In this document: positions 1 to 7,975 of the stretch, piece after piece
Layout: each line of letters opens with the position of its first letter
How positions within the stretch are numbered: the first letter of the stretch is position 1
Assembly: GCF_002197845.1 (NCBI RefSeq)
Contig: NZ_NIDE01000002.1
Coordinates: forward strand, 930,001 to 994,000
Direction of reading: 5' to 3'
Origin: Fimbriiglobus ruber
Lineage (GTDB): Bacteria; Planctomycetota; Planctomycetia; Gemmatales; Gemmataceae
DNA length: 64,000 bases
Notes under the pieces: model-generated
What the model was told of the DNA's origin: nothing
The model's input: only the letters and a program-made list of their open reading frames with translations
Database searches by the model: none
Program-made: the position numbers and the translations under genes

Positions 1-1006
1 GGGCGTCGTCGATCGGGGTGCGGTGCAGCTGTTCGCCGGTGGTCACGTCCCAGGCGAGGAAGTCCGTGCTGCCGACGGCGACGAGCTTGCTGCCGCCGCC
101 GGCGAAGCGGATCTGCTTGCTGCCGAGTGCGAGTGTGTGGCGGCCGTCGCCGATCCGGGCGATCGCCCCTTTCGGCAGCGGCGTGTCGGTGGTCAGCTCC
201 CACCTGGCGACCTGGAGCGGCGGGAGTTGGGGTTTCGGGGGACCGTCCTTACCGCTGTAAATCACGCAGGCGGCGAAGATCGCGGCCGCCGTCGCGCCGA
301 CCAGGAACAGCTTGGGGACCACGCCGGTAAACAGGGCCGCCCAGACGGTCGGCTTCGCGGCCGGGGCGGCGACGGCGGCCTCGATGGCGGCCGCCGTGGT
401 CGCGGCGGAGACGGGCGTCGGCAGGCCGAAGACGGCGCCCAGGGCGGCCGGGACGGCGAGCCCGCGCTTCTCCAGGCGCGTTTTCAGCAGCTCGCGCCCG
501 CGTTGCAGCCAGCCGCGGAGGGAGCCGTGGGAGGTGCCGAGCCGTTGGGCCGCCTCGTTCACGGTCAGGCCCTCGATCCCGCACAGGAGAATGGCCGATC
601 GGTATTCTTCCGGCAGCGCCGCCAGTTCCTCGTCGACGGCCGTGACCAACTCGCGGGCGGTGATCTCCTCCAGCGGGTCGCGGCCCCGCGCGGCGACATC
701 GTCCGTCGGCGTGGTCTTCGGCCCCTTACGCCCGGCGATCGACAGCGCCGCGCGACGGGCCGTGGCGTGTAGCCAGCCGACCAGCGCCTCGGGCTTCCGG
801 ATGCCGTGAGCGGACCGGGCCAGGTTCATGAAAGTCTGCTGGAAAGCGTCGTCGCTGGCGTGATCATTCCCGAGGACGCGCCGGCAGACGCCGAAGACGA
901 TCGGGCCGTAACGACGCACCAACTCGCCGAACGCTTCGCGGTCGTTCGAGGTGCGAAAACGGTCGAGGAGGTCCAGGTCGGTCTGGGATGTCGATACGGA
1001 TGACAT
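1..1006 (-). CDS. ECF-type sigma factor with membrane segment and WD40-like tail (partial)
   Basis: The reading frame opens at an ATG at 1006 and runs off the left edge, so only the first 335 residues are visible. Sigma-70 region 2 lies at about residues 24-92 (AFGELVRRYGPIVFGVCRRV) and region 4 at about 122-176 (LPEEYRSAILLCGIEGLTV, then a helix-turn-helix). A hydrophobic segment at about 221-249 (FLVGATAAAIFAACVI) is probably one membrane span, and WD40/beta-propeller-like sequence begins near 270. Planctomycetes are known for ECF factors with such extensions; the tail is thought to sense or to tether the factor. It should direct RNA polymerase to a specific promoter set; the target is unknown. 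It has no visible anti-sigma gene next to it. Confidence 0.9.
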   Translation of the reverse strand, partial: MSSVSTSQTDLDLLDRFRTSNDREAFGELVRRYGPIVFGVCRRVLGNDHASDDAFQQTFMNLARSAHGIRKPEALVGWLHATARRAALSIAGRKGPKTTPTDDVAARGRDPLEEITARELVTAVDEELAALPEEYRSAILLCGIEGLTVNEAAQRLGTSHGSLRGWLQRGRELLKTRLEKRGLAVPAALGAVFGLPTPVSAATTAAAIEAAVAAPAAKPTVWAALFTGVVPKLFLVGATAAAIFAACVIYSGKDGPPKPQLPPLQVARWELTTDTPLPKGAIARIGDGRHTLALGSKQIRFAGGGSKLVAVGSTDFLAWDVTTGEQLHRTPIDDA

Positions 1007-1087
1007 GGGCAAAATCTCGCTCCCCGGGACTTATCCTACCCGAGAGAGCGTCCGGGCTGCGAAGCGGCGCGCGAATTCCGAAGAATA

Positions 1088-1224
1088 TTCACCGCAGAGG
1101 GCACGAGAGGGCACATGAGAAGACAGAGAGAGAAGCGAAAATCGGTACGATTCTTTTTAAAGAATTGCTATTTGCTTCTCTCTCTTCGTCTTCTCATGTG
1201 CCCTCTCGTGCCCTCTGCGGTGAA
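1088..1224. repeat. long inverted repeat, family R2
   Basis: Two arms of roughly 48 bases (1088-1135 and 1175-1224) pair almost perfectly around an AT-rich centre. The signature is CCGCAGAGGGCACGAGAGGG on the left and its complement on the right. The same arms occur at 25782-25931. It fills most of the gap between the sigma gene and the phage-like gene to its right and contains no convincing gene. Confidence 0.85.
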
Positions 1225-1246
1225 TACGGATTTGGATTTTGCATCT

Positions 1247-2620
1247 TTAAGACGTAATCAGCGTATCGACGATCGTCGGGCTGCCGCTCGACGGAAGGAG
1301 CAGGCCCAGCGCCCGCATCCCGAAGAGGCGGTCGAACAGCGCCTGCCACGTCGCGAGATTGGAGGAGTCGCCGCGGTCGTTCGTCGCGGTCACGTTCCAC
1401 CCGTCGCCTTGAACGAACCGCGTCGCCCCGGAGAAGAGGGCCAGGCCCGGGCCGCCCGGGTAAGCCGCCGTCAGTGGGGCGACCGCGAGGTAGTCGATGA
1501 GCAGGTCGCCGCCGGCGGGCGTGGTGGAGACGTTCAGGCGGAGTTGCAGGCCGGTCGTCGGGATCACGGGCGGCGTGCGGACAATTCCCGTTTGTGAGGT
1601 GTAAGTCGTCCCGAGCCCCGTCAGGGCGAGGGAGACGCTCGCCGGGTTGCCCGTGGCGTCGTTGACTACGGCGCCCGTGCCGTCGACGAGTTCGACCTTG
1701 AGGACGCCCCCGGTCAGCGCCGCCGAGCCGCGCAGCCAGACGGCGAACGCGAGCGAGCTAACGGGCGGCGGCGTGTACCGCGTGTTCCCGCTCACGCCGG
1801 CGGCGGTGAACGTCTGGACGAGCGTGGGCGTCGCTCCAGCCGCCACCCGCACGGCGAAGCCGGTCGCGCCGTAGATCAGGGTGGTCTCCTGCGTCACCGT
1901 GCCCGTCGCGGTCCAGTTCACCGGCGCCGTCAGGCCCGTGTTCCAGGTGTCGAAGCCGCCGTTCACCAGCACGTTCGTGCCGCGGCTGTAGTCCGTCCCG
2001 GCGTCGGCGCACGTCACGGTCGTCGTCGCCCCGCTTCCTTGCGGCCAGTCCCAGTCGTACACCCCGGCCGCGTTCGGCGTGCCCGCCCACTGGAACCGCT
2101 CGCTGCCCGGGGGCCGCCCGCCGGTCGCGGCGTCCGCGGTACACTCGACCCGGGCCGCCTCCGCGATCAGGTTCTCCTGCTGCCGGCCGTCGCCCCGGGC
2201 CGTCGACAGGACCAGCACGCCGGTCCCGGTCTGGGTGGCGTACACCGTCGCCGTCGCCCCGACCGTGCAGACCTGGACGCTGGCCGAGGCCGCCTGCATT
2301 TGGGCGACCACGACGGCCAGCGCGTCCGCGAGCGTCTGCCCGCGCGTCGGCTGATCCTGCTGGACCATCCGCTGGACCGTGGCCCCGGTCAGGGTAGTCA
2401 GGTAGCTCATCGGCCGCGGCGGGATGCCCCGCAGGGTGGAATCGCGGCCCAGCGTCAGGTAGGCCGTCAGGTCTTCGTCCGTGCCCGAATAGCCGGCGAT
2501 GAGGTCGACGAGGGTGGTGTTCGTCCCGCCCTGGCACTGGTTCAGCAGGAGCAGCGCGTTGCCGGCCAGCCCGAGGCGGTCGAACAGGGCCGTGGACGAG
2601 CCGGTTAGGGGGATGCTCAT
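1247..2620 (-). CDS. phage-like structural protein, possibly tail or fibre
   Basis: This is a 457-residue protein starting at ATG 2620. Residues 1-130 are helical, with a TLADALAVVVAQMQAA stretch. The rest is Thr/Gly-rich beta sequence resembling a carbohydrate-binding jelly-roll (NVLVNGGFDTWNTG, then VSLALTGLGTTYTSQTG), a motif style common in phage and appendage proteins that bind surfaces. It is the leftmost gene of the minus-strand phage-like block, after two other structural candidates. A tail-tip or fibre role is inferred from position and composition; I do not recognise the exact family. Confidence 0.6.
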   Translation of the reverse strand: MSIPLTGSSTALFDRLGLAGNALLLLNQCQGGTNTTLVDLIAGYSGTDEDLTAYLTLGRDSTLRGIPPRPMSYLTTLTGATVQRMVQQDQPTRGQTLADALAVVVAQMQAASASVQVCTVGATATVYATQTGTGVLVLSTARGDGRQQENLIAEAARVECTADAATGGRPPGSERFQWAGTPNAAGVYDWDWPQGSGATTTVTCADAGTDYSRGTNVLVNGGFDTWNTGLTAPVNWTATGTVTQETTLIYGATGFAVRVAAGATPTLVQTFTAAGVSGNTRYTPPPVSSLAFAVWLRGSAALTGGVLKVELVDGTGAVVNDATGNPASVSLALTGLGTTYTSQTGIVRTPPVIPTTGLQLRLNVSTTPAGGDLLIDYLAVAPLTAAYPGGPGLALFSGATRFVQGDGWNVTATNDRGDSSNLATWQALFDRLFGMRALGLLLPSSGSPTIVDTLITS

Positions 2621-2653
2621 GGGGTCGCGTCCTTGGAGGTCAGTCGGCGTAAT

Positions 2654-2949
2654 GGGTGGGGCCGGCGCCCGGTGTCCCCGGGCGAGCGATCGCCACCCTG
2701 TCCGTCACGGGAGTGGGCGCGGGTCCGCCCCCGGTGTCCCCGGGCTCCCGCCCGGGTCTACGTTAGGCCGCCCCGGAGGGGCGGGAAAGCAACGCATTAC
2801 CCGGGTGCCACCCTCTCGCGAATGCGCCGGCTTTCCGCCCCTCTGGGGCGGCCTAACGTAGACCCGGGCGGGAGCCCAGGGACACCGGGCGCCGGCACCA
2901 TCTCGTGCCGGTTACTCGCCCGGGGACACCGGGCGCCGGCCCCACCCCA
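2654..2949. repeat. nested inverted repeat, family R1
   Basis: An inner pair (2731-2790 with 2830-2888) carries the signature GGCTCCCGCCCGGGTCTACG. An outer pair (about 2654-2687 with 2915-2949, core GGGGCCGGCGCCCGGTGTCC) flanks it, so the whole block can fold into a two-level hairpin. Related copies are at 23205, 43679, 59627 and 62153. It fills the gap between two minus-strand structural genes. Confidence 0.85.
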
Positions 2950-2955
2950 TGACGA

Positions 2956-3561
2956 CTACTCGTCCGGGAACGGGTTGACCGGCCCGCCCGCGCCGGCCGT
3001 GTCGATCACGGACTGGTTCAGCAGGCCGGCGACCTGGGCGGCGTCCCCGGAGGCCGGCGTCAGGTCCACGAACGGCGGGACCGGGGCGGCGACGTTGACC
3101 AGGCTGCGGTCCAGGAATTCGTAGTCGTAAATTCCGGTAACGCGGTACCGCGGGCTCACGCCGTCGCCGGGGTAGTCGATGTTCGCGGGCGAAATTTGGC
3201 CGCCCACGTAGACCGCGTTCGGGTCGGCGGGCGTCGGGTCCGGGAGTTCGGGCGGGCCGCCGACGCGGGCGACCGCGAACTCGACCCGCAAGCGGAGGCT
3301 CGCCCCGCCCAGGACGACCTTCTTCCCGACCCCCGCCGGCCGCCCCGGGGGCATGACGCGGACGCCCGGCTCGTCGATGAAGTGACTCGTCACGGTGTAG
3401 TAGTCGTACACGCCGGGCGTGTCGTCCTCGTACACCGCGTCGTCGTCGTCCGGGTCCTCCTCCGTCGACATCAGGTCGGCTTCTTCGATCAGCGCGTCGA
3501 CGACGTCGTAGTCGTCGTCGGTCCCAATGTCGTCCGTGTCGGGCGGCGGGTCGGTCGGCAT
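2956..3561 (-). CDS. acidic phage-like protein of unknown function
   Basis: This 201-residue protein starts at ATG 3561. The first 55 residues are strongly acidic (runs such as TDDIGTDDDYDVVDALIEE), and the C-terminal part is beta-rich with YDYYTVTSHFIDEPG and YRVTGIYDYEFL. It lies 12 bases downstream of the next structural gene and so is probably in the same transcript. I do not recognise a family; a tail-related role is inferred only from its position. Confidence 0.6.
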   Translation of the reverse strand: MPTDPPPDTDDIGTDDDYDVVDALIEEADLMSTEEDPDDDDAVYEDDTPGVYDYYTVTSHFIDEPGVRVMPPGRPAGVGKKVVLGGASLRLRVEFAVARVGGPPELPDPTPADPNAVYVGGQISPANIDYPGDGVSPRYRVTGIYDYEFLDRSLVNVAAPVPPFVDLTPASGDAAQVAGLLNQSVIDTAGAGGPVNPFPDE

Positions 3562-3573
3562 CGCGGACTCCGG

Positions 3574-4980
3574 TCAGGGGCCACTCGGCGGGGGCGGGGA
3601 CGCGGGCGGGGGCGCCGGCGGCGGCTGCGGGCGCTGGCCGCACGGGTCGTTCAGGACCGCGGCCACGAGCTGGACCGTCGCGGCCACCCCCCGCGTCGGC
3701 ATGACGACGCTCGCCGCGATGGCCGCCTTGCCGGCGGCGGACGCCGGGTCGATCCCCGCGTACGGCTGGCCGACCCACGCGTACGTGCCCGGGAGGGCCG
3801 GGGGCGGTTCGGCCGCCGGGGCGTTCGCGGCCACGTACGCCTGGTACTCGCCCACGAGCGAACCCACCACGGCAAAGTTCGGGGCGAGCGCGAGCAGCGG
3901 ACTGCCGGCCACCGCGGCCCCGGCCACCGCGACGGACGACCCGGTCGTCCGGGCGGCCCCGACCCCGCACTTCCAGTGGACGTCCAGGGTGATTTCGTTC
4001 TTGTCGTCGTCGAGCGACTCGGTCACGGTGTGCCCGTACATGACCGGGCCGGTCGAGGGGCTGCCCGTTCGTTGGGGGTTGGTCGCCAGGATGCGGGCGA
4101 CGGCGATGCGGATGCCGGCGTTCAGCAACTCGATCGTCGGCAGCCCCTTCTGGCCGCTGAGGGTCAGGTGGATCGACCCGAGCCGCATCCCGCCCGTCAT
4201 TGGGGCCTCGACCGACATGCTGCCGCGGATCTTCGTGGCCACGTGCGGCAACTTCATCAGCTGCTTGTCGACGAAGGTGAAGCGGTAGGCCAGGCCGTTC
4301 GTGTCGACGATGTACTTGGCACTGGCCCGGCGGAACCCGGCCGGGATGACCGGGGTGACGAGCCGGCGGACCGCGTCCGAGTCCACGTCCAGGGCGGCCA
4401 GCGAGGAGACCATGAGGACGCCCGTCCGCGTCTTCGTACACAGCCACGACGACTCGTCGTAGTCCGTCGTCTCCGACCACCGGAGGGACAGGCTGCCGGT
4501 GTCCTCGTCGTAATTCGGGTTGTCGCACTCAACCAGCGTGATTTTGACGGCGAAGTCGATGGCGTAGGTCGCGTTCGTCAGGGGGCTGACGACGCGGGCG
4601 TAGAGCGGTTGCGGGCCGTTGGCGTCGTCCAGGTAGACGGCCCCGGAGGCGTCGACGTCCGGCGGCAGGTCGCCGTCGCCGCTGTCGTCGTTGGTGATGA
4701 ACGTGCGGACGCCGTTGGCCCCGTCCTGGGTGAAGATCAGTTGCCGGCGGGGGAGCAGGAGGAGGTGGCGGATGCGGAGCCACGTCTGGACCGGCGTCTC
4801 GTAGGTCTCGTCGTCCGTGAGCTGGGCGGGCGGGGCGGTGCCGTTCAGGTAGCCGGTGACGTGGATCTCGGTCGACGTGTAGAGCTGGTCGGTCCCGGAC
4901 GGGTCGGGGACCGGCTTGTGGTCGACGCTGCGTACGGAGCAGTACGACAGCGTGATCCCGTTGTACGTGAGAGTCGCCAT
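3574..4980 (-). CDS. phage-like structural (tail) protein
   Basis: The product is about 468 residues from ATG 4980; a GTG two codons upstream is also possible. It begins MATLTYNGITLSYC, has a beta-rich body with repeated ATYAIDFAVKITLVEC-type strands, and ends in a proline-rich tail (PQPPPAPPPASPPPP). A GGTTAGCCTG motif ends only six bases before the ATG, leaving no room for a normal ribosome binding site. It heads a group of three minus-strand structural genes that should continue the tail module interrupted at 18 kb by the integron array. I do not recognise the family. Confidence 0.65.
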   Translation of the reverse strand: MATLTYNGITLSYCSVRSVDHKPVPDPSGTDQLYTSTEIHVTGYLNGTAPPAQLTDDETYETPVQTWLRIRHLLLLPRRQLIFTQDGANGVRTFITNDDSGDGDLPPDVDASGAVYLDDANGPQPLYARVVSPLTNATYAIDFAVKITLVECDNPNYDEDTGSLSLRWSETTDYDESSWLCTKTRTGVLMVSSLAALDVDSDAVRRLVTPVIPAGFRRASAKYIVDTNGLAYRFTFVDKQLMKLPHVATKIRGSMSVEAPMTGGMRLGSIHLTLSGQKGLPTIELLNAGIRIAVARILATNPQRTGSPSTGPVMYGHTVTESLDDDKNEITLDVHWKCGVGAARTTGSSVAVAGAAVAGSPLLALAPNFAVVGSLVGEYQAYVAANAPAAEPPPALPGTYAWVGQPYAGIDPASAAGKAAIAASVVMPTRGVAATVQLVAAVLNDPCGQRPQPPPAPPPASPPPPSGP

Positions 4981-4985
4981 GCCCA

Positions 4986-4995
4986 CAGGCTAACC
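4986..4995 (-). promoter_or_regulatory. recurrent GGTTAGCCTG motif
   Basis: On the minus strand GGTTAGCCTG lies six bases before the ATG at 4980. The same or a near-identical decamer precedes other phage-like genes at 27257, 32278, 39222, 43622, 47964 and 60089. A promoter element or operator is inferred; at this spacing a -10-like element would give a leaderless mRNA. Confidence 0.5.
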
Positions 4996-5131
4996 GGGCG
5001 AAAACCGCGCGGGCCTCGGCGTCATGTTTGACAAGCGGCTGTCGAGCGGTTAGCCTACCAGCCGACGGCTGGGCGGCTAAAGTAACTGCTGATGACCGGG
5101 ATAGGTTGCACGTGTGCGATCCAATTACAAG
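4996..5131 (+). other. left junction of the integron cassette array (candidate attI or secondary site)
   Basis: The first cassette starts inside CAAGTTCGGCGGAAG, with the expected G/TT cleavage point at 5131/5132. The sequence to the left (ATTACAAG) has no paired L''/L' arms, so it is not an attC. It looks like an attI end (classically ...CAAAG before TTRRRY) or a secondary G/TT insertion site. No integrase gene is adjacent; the next gene to the left is phage-like and on the other strand. A plus-strand GGTTAGCC copy at 5048 is also present. Confidence 0.5.
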
Positions 5132-5171
5132 TTCGGCGGAAGAAGACCCTCGCGAAGTAGGAGTGTGGTCC

Positions 5172-5507
5172 GTGTTGCATGACCGATACCCGGACCTACC
5201 GACGCTGCTTGCCGCAATCCGTACCCGACCCGGTATGTTCCTTGGCCGCCCGACAATCTCAGGCTTGCACCTGCTGCTCTGTGGCATCGCGTTCGCCGAA
5301 GACTTCCACCAATTACCAGAGGGCAAGCGGATTGGCGGGTTCGACCGCGAGGGATTCGAGCAGTGGGCCGAAGGCCGTCACAATCCGCGGCGTTTGTCGC
5401 TCAACTCATTCGGGTTAGCGGCTCACCTCGCCAAGTCCGAGGATGCCGGATTCGATCTATGGTTCCGATGGTACGATGAATTCGCGGGTTTGGGTGTCGG
5501 GCGTTGA
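5172..5507 (+). CDS. cassette 1 protein, unknown function
   Basis: I place the start at GTG 5172 because AGGAG at 5159-5163 sits eight bases upstream and the cassette itself begins at 5132; the frame stays open further left but would cross the cassette boundary. The product is about 111 residues and contains LLAAIRTRPGMFLGRPTISG and a C-terminal aromatic stretch (DLWFRWYDEF). The RTRPGMFLG segment recalls small bacterial proteins of unknown role that often occur near toxin-immunity genes, but I cannot name the family. It ends about 30 bases before attC1. Confidence 0.6.
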   Translation: MLHDRYPDLPTLLAAIRTRPGMFLGRPTISGLHLLLCGIAFAEDFHQLPEGKRIGGFDREGFEQWAEGRHNPRRLSLNSFGLAAHLAKSEDAGFDLWFRWYDEFAGLGVGR

Positions 5508-5536
5508 GAGCGCACAGAGACGGTGGTAGCGTCGAC

Positions 5537-5628
5537 GCCGAACAAAACGCTGCAGCAGACCCCGCCTCAAGTGTCTTGTTTGTGGGTGAGGTCGGCGTTG
5601 GCGGGGCTGCTGAGCTTGGGCGTTCGGC
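5537..5628 (+). repeat. attC site 1
   Basis: R'' GCCGAAC is at 5537-5543 and R' GTTCGGC at 5622-5628. The L'' and L' arms pair with two extrahelical bases. The centre (TCAAGTGTCTTGTTTGTGGG) is the variable terminal structure. Cleavage is expected between 5622 and 5623. Confidence 0.88.
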
Positions 5629-5649
5629 GGAAGAGGGTTGCGAGTGGCG

Positions 5650-6069
5650 ATGACCGAACCGACCATTGTGGCGAGTAATGGTACCGCAGTTGAAAGCGGG
5701 GGCGTCTACCTGACGTATAGCGGTGACCCCACCAGTCCCTATCGCGTCGCCAAGGTCGTCAGTGTCGGCGGCGGACCAGCCGGCGTCGGATGGGACTGTC
5801 AAGTCGGTTCGGACATGACTCCGATTTTGTCCCCCGATCTGTGGCTCAAGCTGTACGTGACTTGCCACGCAGATTCGCCAGGGCAACCGTCCTCGGACGA
5901 GCCATTCGTTATCATGCCGGTGTCGGTTGCCATGTTTCTGGCATGGGGACCACCCAAGTTTCCTATCCGCATGGGCACCGAGGCCATTACCGTCGAGGAG
6001 CTGGGCGCACGGGTTGCAGACTGGCACAAGCACGCCGAACAAAACGCTGCAGCAGACCCCGCCGCGTGA
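5650..6069 (+). CDS. cassette 2 protein, unknown function
   Basis: The start is ATG 5650 or the in-frame GTG 5644, which fits better the AGAGGG at 5632-5637. The product is about 139 residues, begins MTEPTIVASNGTAVESGG and is beta-rich in its N-terminal half. The last residues (QNAAADPAA) are encoded by the R''/L'' part of attC2, as is common for integron cassettes whose stop codon lies inside attC. No family recognised. Confidence 0.65.
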   Translation: MTEPTIVASNGTAVESGGVYLTYSGDPTSPYRVAKVVSVGGGPAGVGWDCQVGSDMTPILSPDLWLKLYVTCHADSPGQPSSDEPFVIMPVSVAMFLAWGPPKFPIRMGTEAITVEELGARVADWHKHAEQNAAADPAA

Positions 6070-6127
6070 CGGCTCCATATGGGCGTAGTTGCTTCAGCGG
6101 CGCGGCTGCTGAGCTTGGGCGTTCGGC
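6034..6127 (+). repeat. attC site 2
   Basis: R'' GCCGAAC is at 6034-6040 and R' GTTCGGC at 6121-6127. The arms match the family consensus; the centre GCGTGACGGCTCCATATGGG is of the second central type, shared with sites 3, 6, 9 and 13. Confidence 0.88.
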
Positions 6128-6146
6128 GGAAGAGAGCGTTCAGCAG

Positions 6147-6599
6147 ATGAACACGGATTCCGGCGTGAACGTCATCGTGTTCGAGGTGCTGATCAGCCGC
6201 CGGCTACAACCAATGCTCGGGGAGTGTTCGACTCGGGTCACGGACGGTCTCCGTAAGGTCTGGGGCGAGCTGGCGGCAGGGTTTGACCTCCGCCCCGCGA
6301 ATGTCCGCCGTGTGTATTCGCAGTGGGAGCCCACGCCAGAGGATCGCGCGTTCCTCGCGTCCGAGTTCCCGCCGGCAGTGAGGGTCAGTTACTCGTTCCG
6401 TCGCCCGCCGTGCCGCCGCGAATGGGGCCGACCGACGGAGGAGTTCGTCCGCGCGGTCGATGCGTTCGAGCGTGCCTTGGAGGAGCATGAGCGGGCCGCG
6501 AACGGGGGGGCCAAGGTCGGAGCACAGGGGCGGCCGTGGTGGCAGTATTGGCACTGGCCTGGTGAGGGGAACAATCCGTTCATCGGCAAGCCGGACTGA
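6147..6599 (+). CDS. cassette 3 protein, unknown function
   Basis: The start is ATG 6147, 20 bases after the cassette boundary. The product has 150 residues, with a helical N-terminal half (MNTDSGVNVIVFEVLISRRL) and a Trp/Pro-rich C-terminus (RPWWQYWHWPGEGNNPF). No family recognised. Its attC (site 3) is split by an IS110 element beginning about 20 bases after the stop. Confidence 0.65.
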   Translation: MNTDSGVNVIVFEVLISRRLQPMLGECSTRVTDGLRKVWGELAAGFDLRPANVRRVYSQWEPTPEDRAFLASEFPPAVRVSYSFRRPPCRREWGRPTEEFVRAVDAFERALEEHERAANGGAKVGAQGRPWWQYWHWPGEGNNPFIGKPD

Positions 6600-6656
6600 G
6601 TAGTGGCGCAGACGCCGAACAAGGTAGCGTGTTGTCAAGGGGCAAAAACGCATGAT

Positions 6657-7688
6657 TCATCCGCCGGTCGGGGGATGGTCGGGCGCACCCCCGACCGGCG
6701 GCCGAACCATGCTCCACGCCGGGTCGAACGGAGCCCGGTTCTTGAGGACCCCGTAGCAGATCATGACCAACTTCCGCATGCACGCCCCGACGGCTTGCAT
6801 CTTGGCCTTCCCGGCGGCCACCAGGCGATCATAGAACCGTTTCAACAGGGGGTTGAACCGGATCGCCGTTAGGGTCGGCAGGTACAGGGCCTTCCGGAGC
6901 CGGGCGTTCCCGGTCTTGGACAGGCGGGTGCGGGTGCGGACACTGGTCCCGCTCCGGTGCTCCCGGGGGGCCAACCCGGCGTACGCGGCCGCCGCCTGGG
7001 CCGACGGGATGTGGGCGACGGGCGGGAGTTCGGCCAGGACGGTCGACGCGGTCTGGTCCCCGACTCCGGGGATGGACGCCAGCAGAACCCGGTCGGCGGC
7101 CATCTCCGGGGTGGCCGCGATGAGAGCGTCGGCGGCGGCCTGCATGGCGTCGGCCTCCTTGCCCAGGAGCTTGATGACGCGGGCCACGGACTTGCGGGCG
7201 GCCGGGGTCAGGAGCGGGCTATCGAGCCGCGTTTTTTCTTGCGCGGCTAGGGCCCGGACGTCGTCCCGGCGGCGGACCAGGGCCTGGAGTTCGCGGACCG
7301 CGGGGGTCGGCGGGACCCAGGCCGGGGGGCGGTGATCGCGGACGTACCCGGCGATCAGGCGGGCGTCGGCCTTGTCCGTCTTGTTCCCCCGCCCGCGGAC
7401 GACCCCGGCGTACTTGACCCGGACCGGGTTGATCACACTGACCCGCCGGGCGGCTGCGTGCAGGTGGGTGGCGAGAGCATCCTCGTACCCGCCGGTCGAC
7501 TCCATCCCGTAGTGGACGTCGGCCCCGCTCGCGTGCCCGTCGACCCACGCGACCAGGGCCGCGTGCCCGTCCGGGTCGTTCGCGAAGGCGTGGTCGCGGG
7601 CCTTCCCGTCCGGGGTCAGGAGGCACGCGTCGAGGGTCTTCTTGCTGACGTCGATGCCGACGAACGTGGTCGTGGTGGTGGTGCCCAT
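6657..7688 (-). CDS. IS110-family recombinase (DEDD transposase), copy 1
   Basis: The 343-residue protein starts at ATG 7688. The RuvC-like DEDD domain is at the N-terminus: D13 in FVGIDVSKKTLDA, E63 in YGMESTGGYE and D residues in NKTDKADARLIAGYVRD. The C-terminal Tnp20 domain has LASIPGVGDQTASTVLAEL and LAPREHRSGTS with the serine required in this family. It catalyses excision and RNA-guided insertion of the element as a circle. It is intact and its protein is the same as that of copy 2. Confidence 0.95.
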   Translation of the reverse strand: MGTTTTTTFVGIDVSKKTLDACLLTPDGKARDHAFANDPDGHAALVAWVDGHASGADVHYGMESTGGYEDALATHLHAAARRVSVINPVRVKYAGVVRGRGNKTDKADARLIAGYVRDHRPPAWVPPTPAVRELQALVRRRDDVRALAAQEKTRLDSPLLTPAARKSVARVIKLLGKEADAMQAAADALIAATPEMAADRVLLASIPGVGDQTASTVLAELPPVAHIPSAQAAAAYAGLAPREHRSGTSVRTRTRLSKTGNARLRKALYLPTLTAIRFNPLLKRFYDRLVAAGKAKMQAVGACMRKLVMICYGVLKNRAPFDPAWSMVRPPVGGAPDHPPTGG

Positions 7689-7870
7689 GGCGTCCCTCCC
7701 TTACAGCTTCACGAATGCGGGGTCCACACGGGGTGGCCCGCAGGGTAGCGTCCGAAGTCGAGGAGCGCCGGCGGTCGGTCCGCGACCTTGTTCACGAGGT
7801 CGGAGCCTCATCCGCTGCATGCGGTTATCCGACCGCCGGGCTCGTCCTCACGACTACTTCACAGTAACAT
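7689..7870 (-). ncRNA. candidate bridge RNA of IS110 copy 1
   Basis: About 180 noncoding bases lie between the element end and the recombinase start, the place where IS110-group elements encode their bridge RNA. The minus-strand sequence folds into hairpins (for example GACCT...AGGTC). One loop has GAACAAGG, equal to the left side of the attC target, and another has TGCAGCG, the complement of the right side (CGCTGCA). The assignment of guides is inference. Confidence 0.5.
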
Positions 7871-7975
7871 GTGAAGCGCTGCAGCAGACTCCGCCGCGTG
7901 ACGGCATCACATGGGCGGAGTCGTTCGAGCGGCGGGGCTGCTGAGCTTGGCCGTTCGGCGGCAAGAGGATTGCGG

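Larger units (their letters stand above)
6621..7875 (-). mobile_element. IS110-family insertion sequence, copy 1
   Basis: The element of about 1255 bases is identical to a second copy at 9725-10979; homology between the two flanks extends only as far as the attC sequence. There are no terminal inverted repeats and no obvious target duplication, as expected for IS110. A short hairpin (TTCACAGTAACATGTGAA, 7858-7875) marks the end upstream of the recombinase. The exact ends are uncertain by a few bases because they merge with attC. Confidence 0.85.
6614..7959 (+). repeat. attC site 3, interrupted by IS110 copy 1
   Basis: R'' GCCGAAC is at 6614-6620. The remainder (GCGCTGCAGCAGACTCCGCC onward) resumes at 7876 and ends with R' GTTCGGC at 7953-7959. 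The IS110 lies in the two-to-four base spacer between R'' and L'', so the site should no longer fold until the element leaves. Confidence 0.85.

Noticed and set aside
23-809. Long plus-strand frames across the first kilobase
   Set aside because: They are antisense shadows of the ECF sigma gene, which has clear sigma motifs on the minus strand.
3196-5031. A 611-residue plus-strand frame
   Set aside because: It is Arg/Gly/Val-rich antisense to two minus-strand structural genes; no motif and composition typical of GC-rich shadows.
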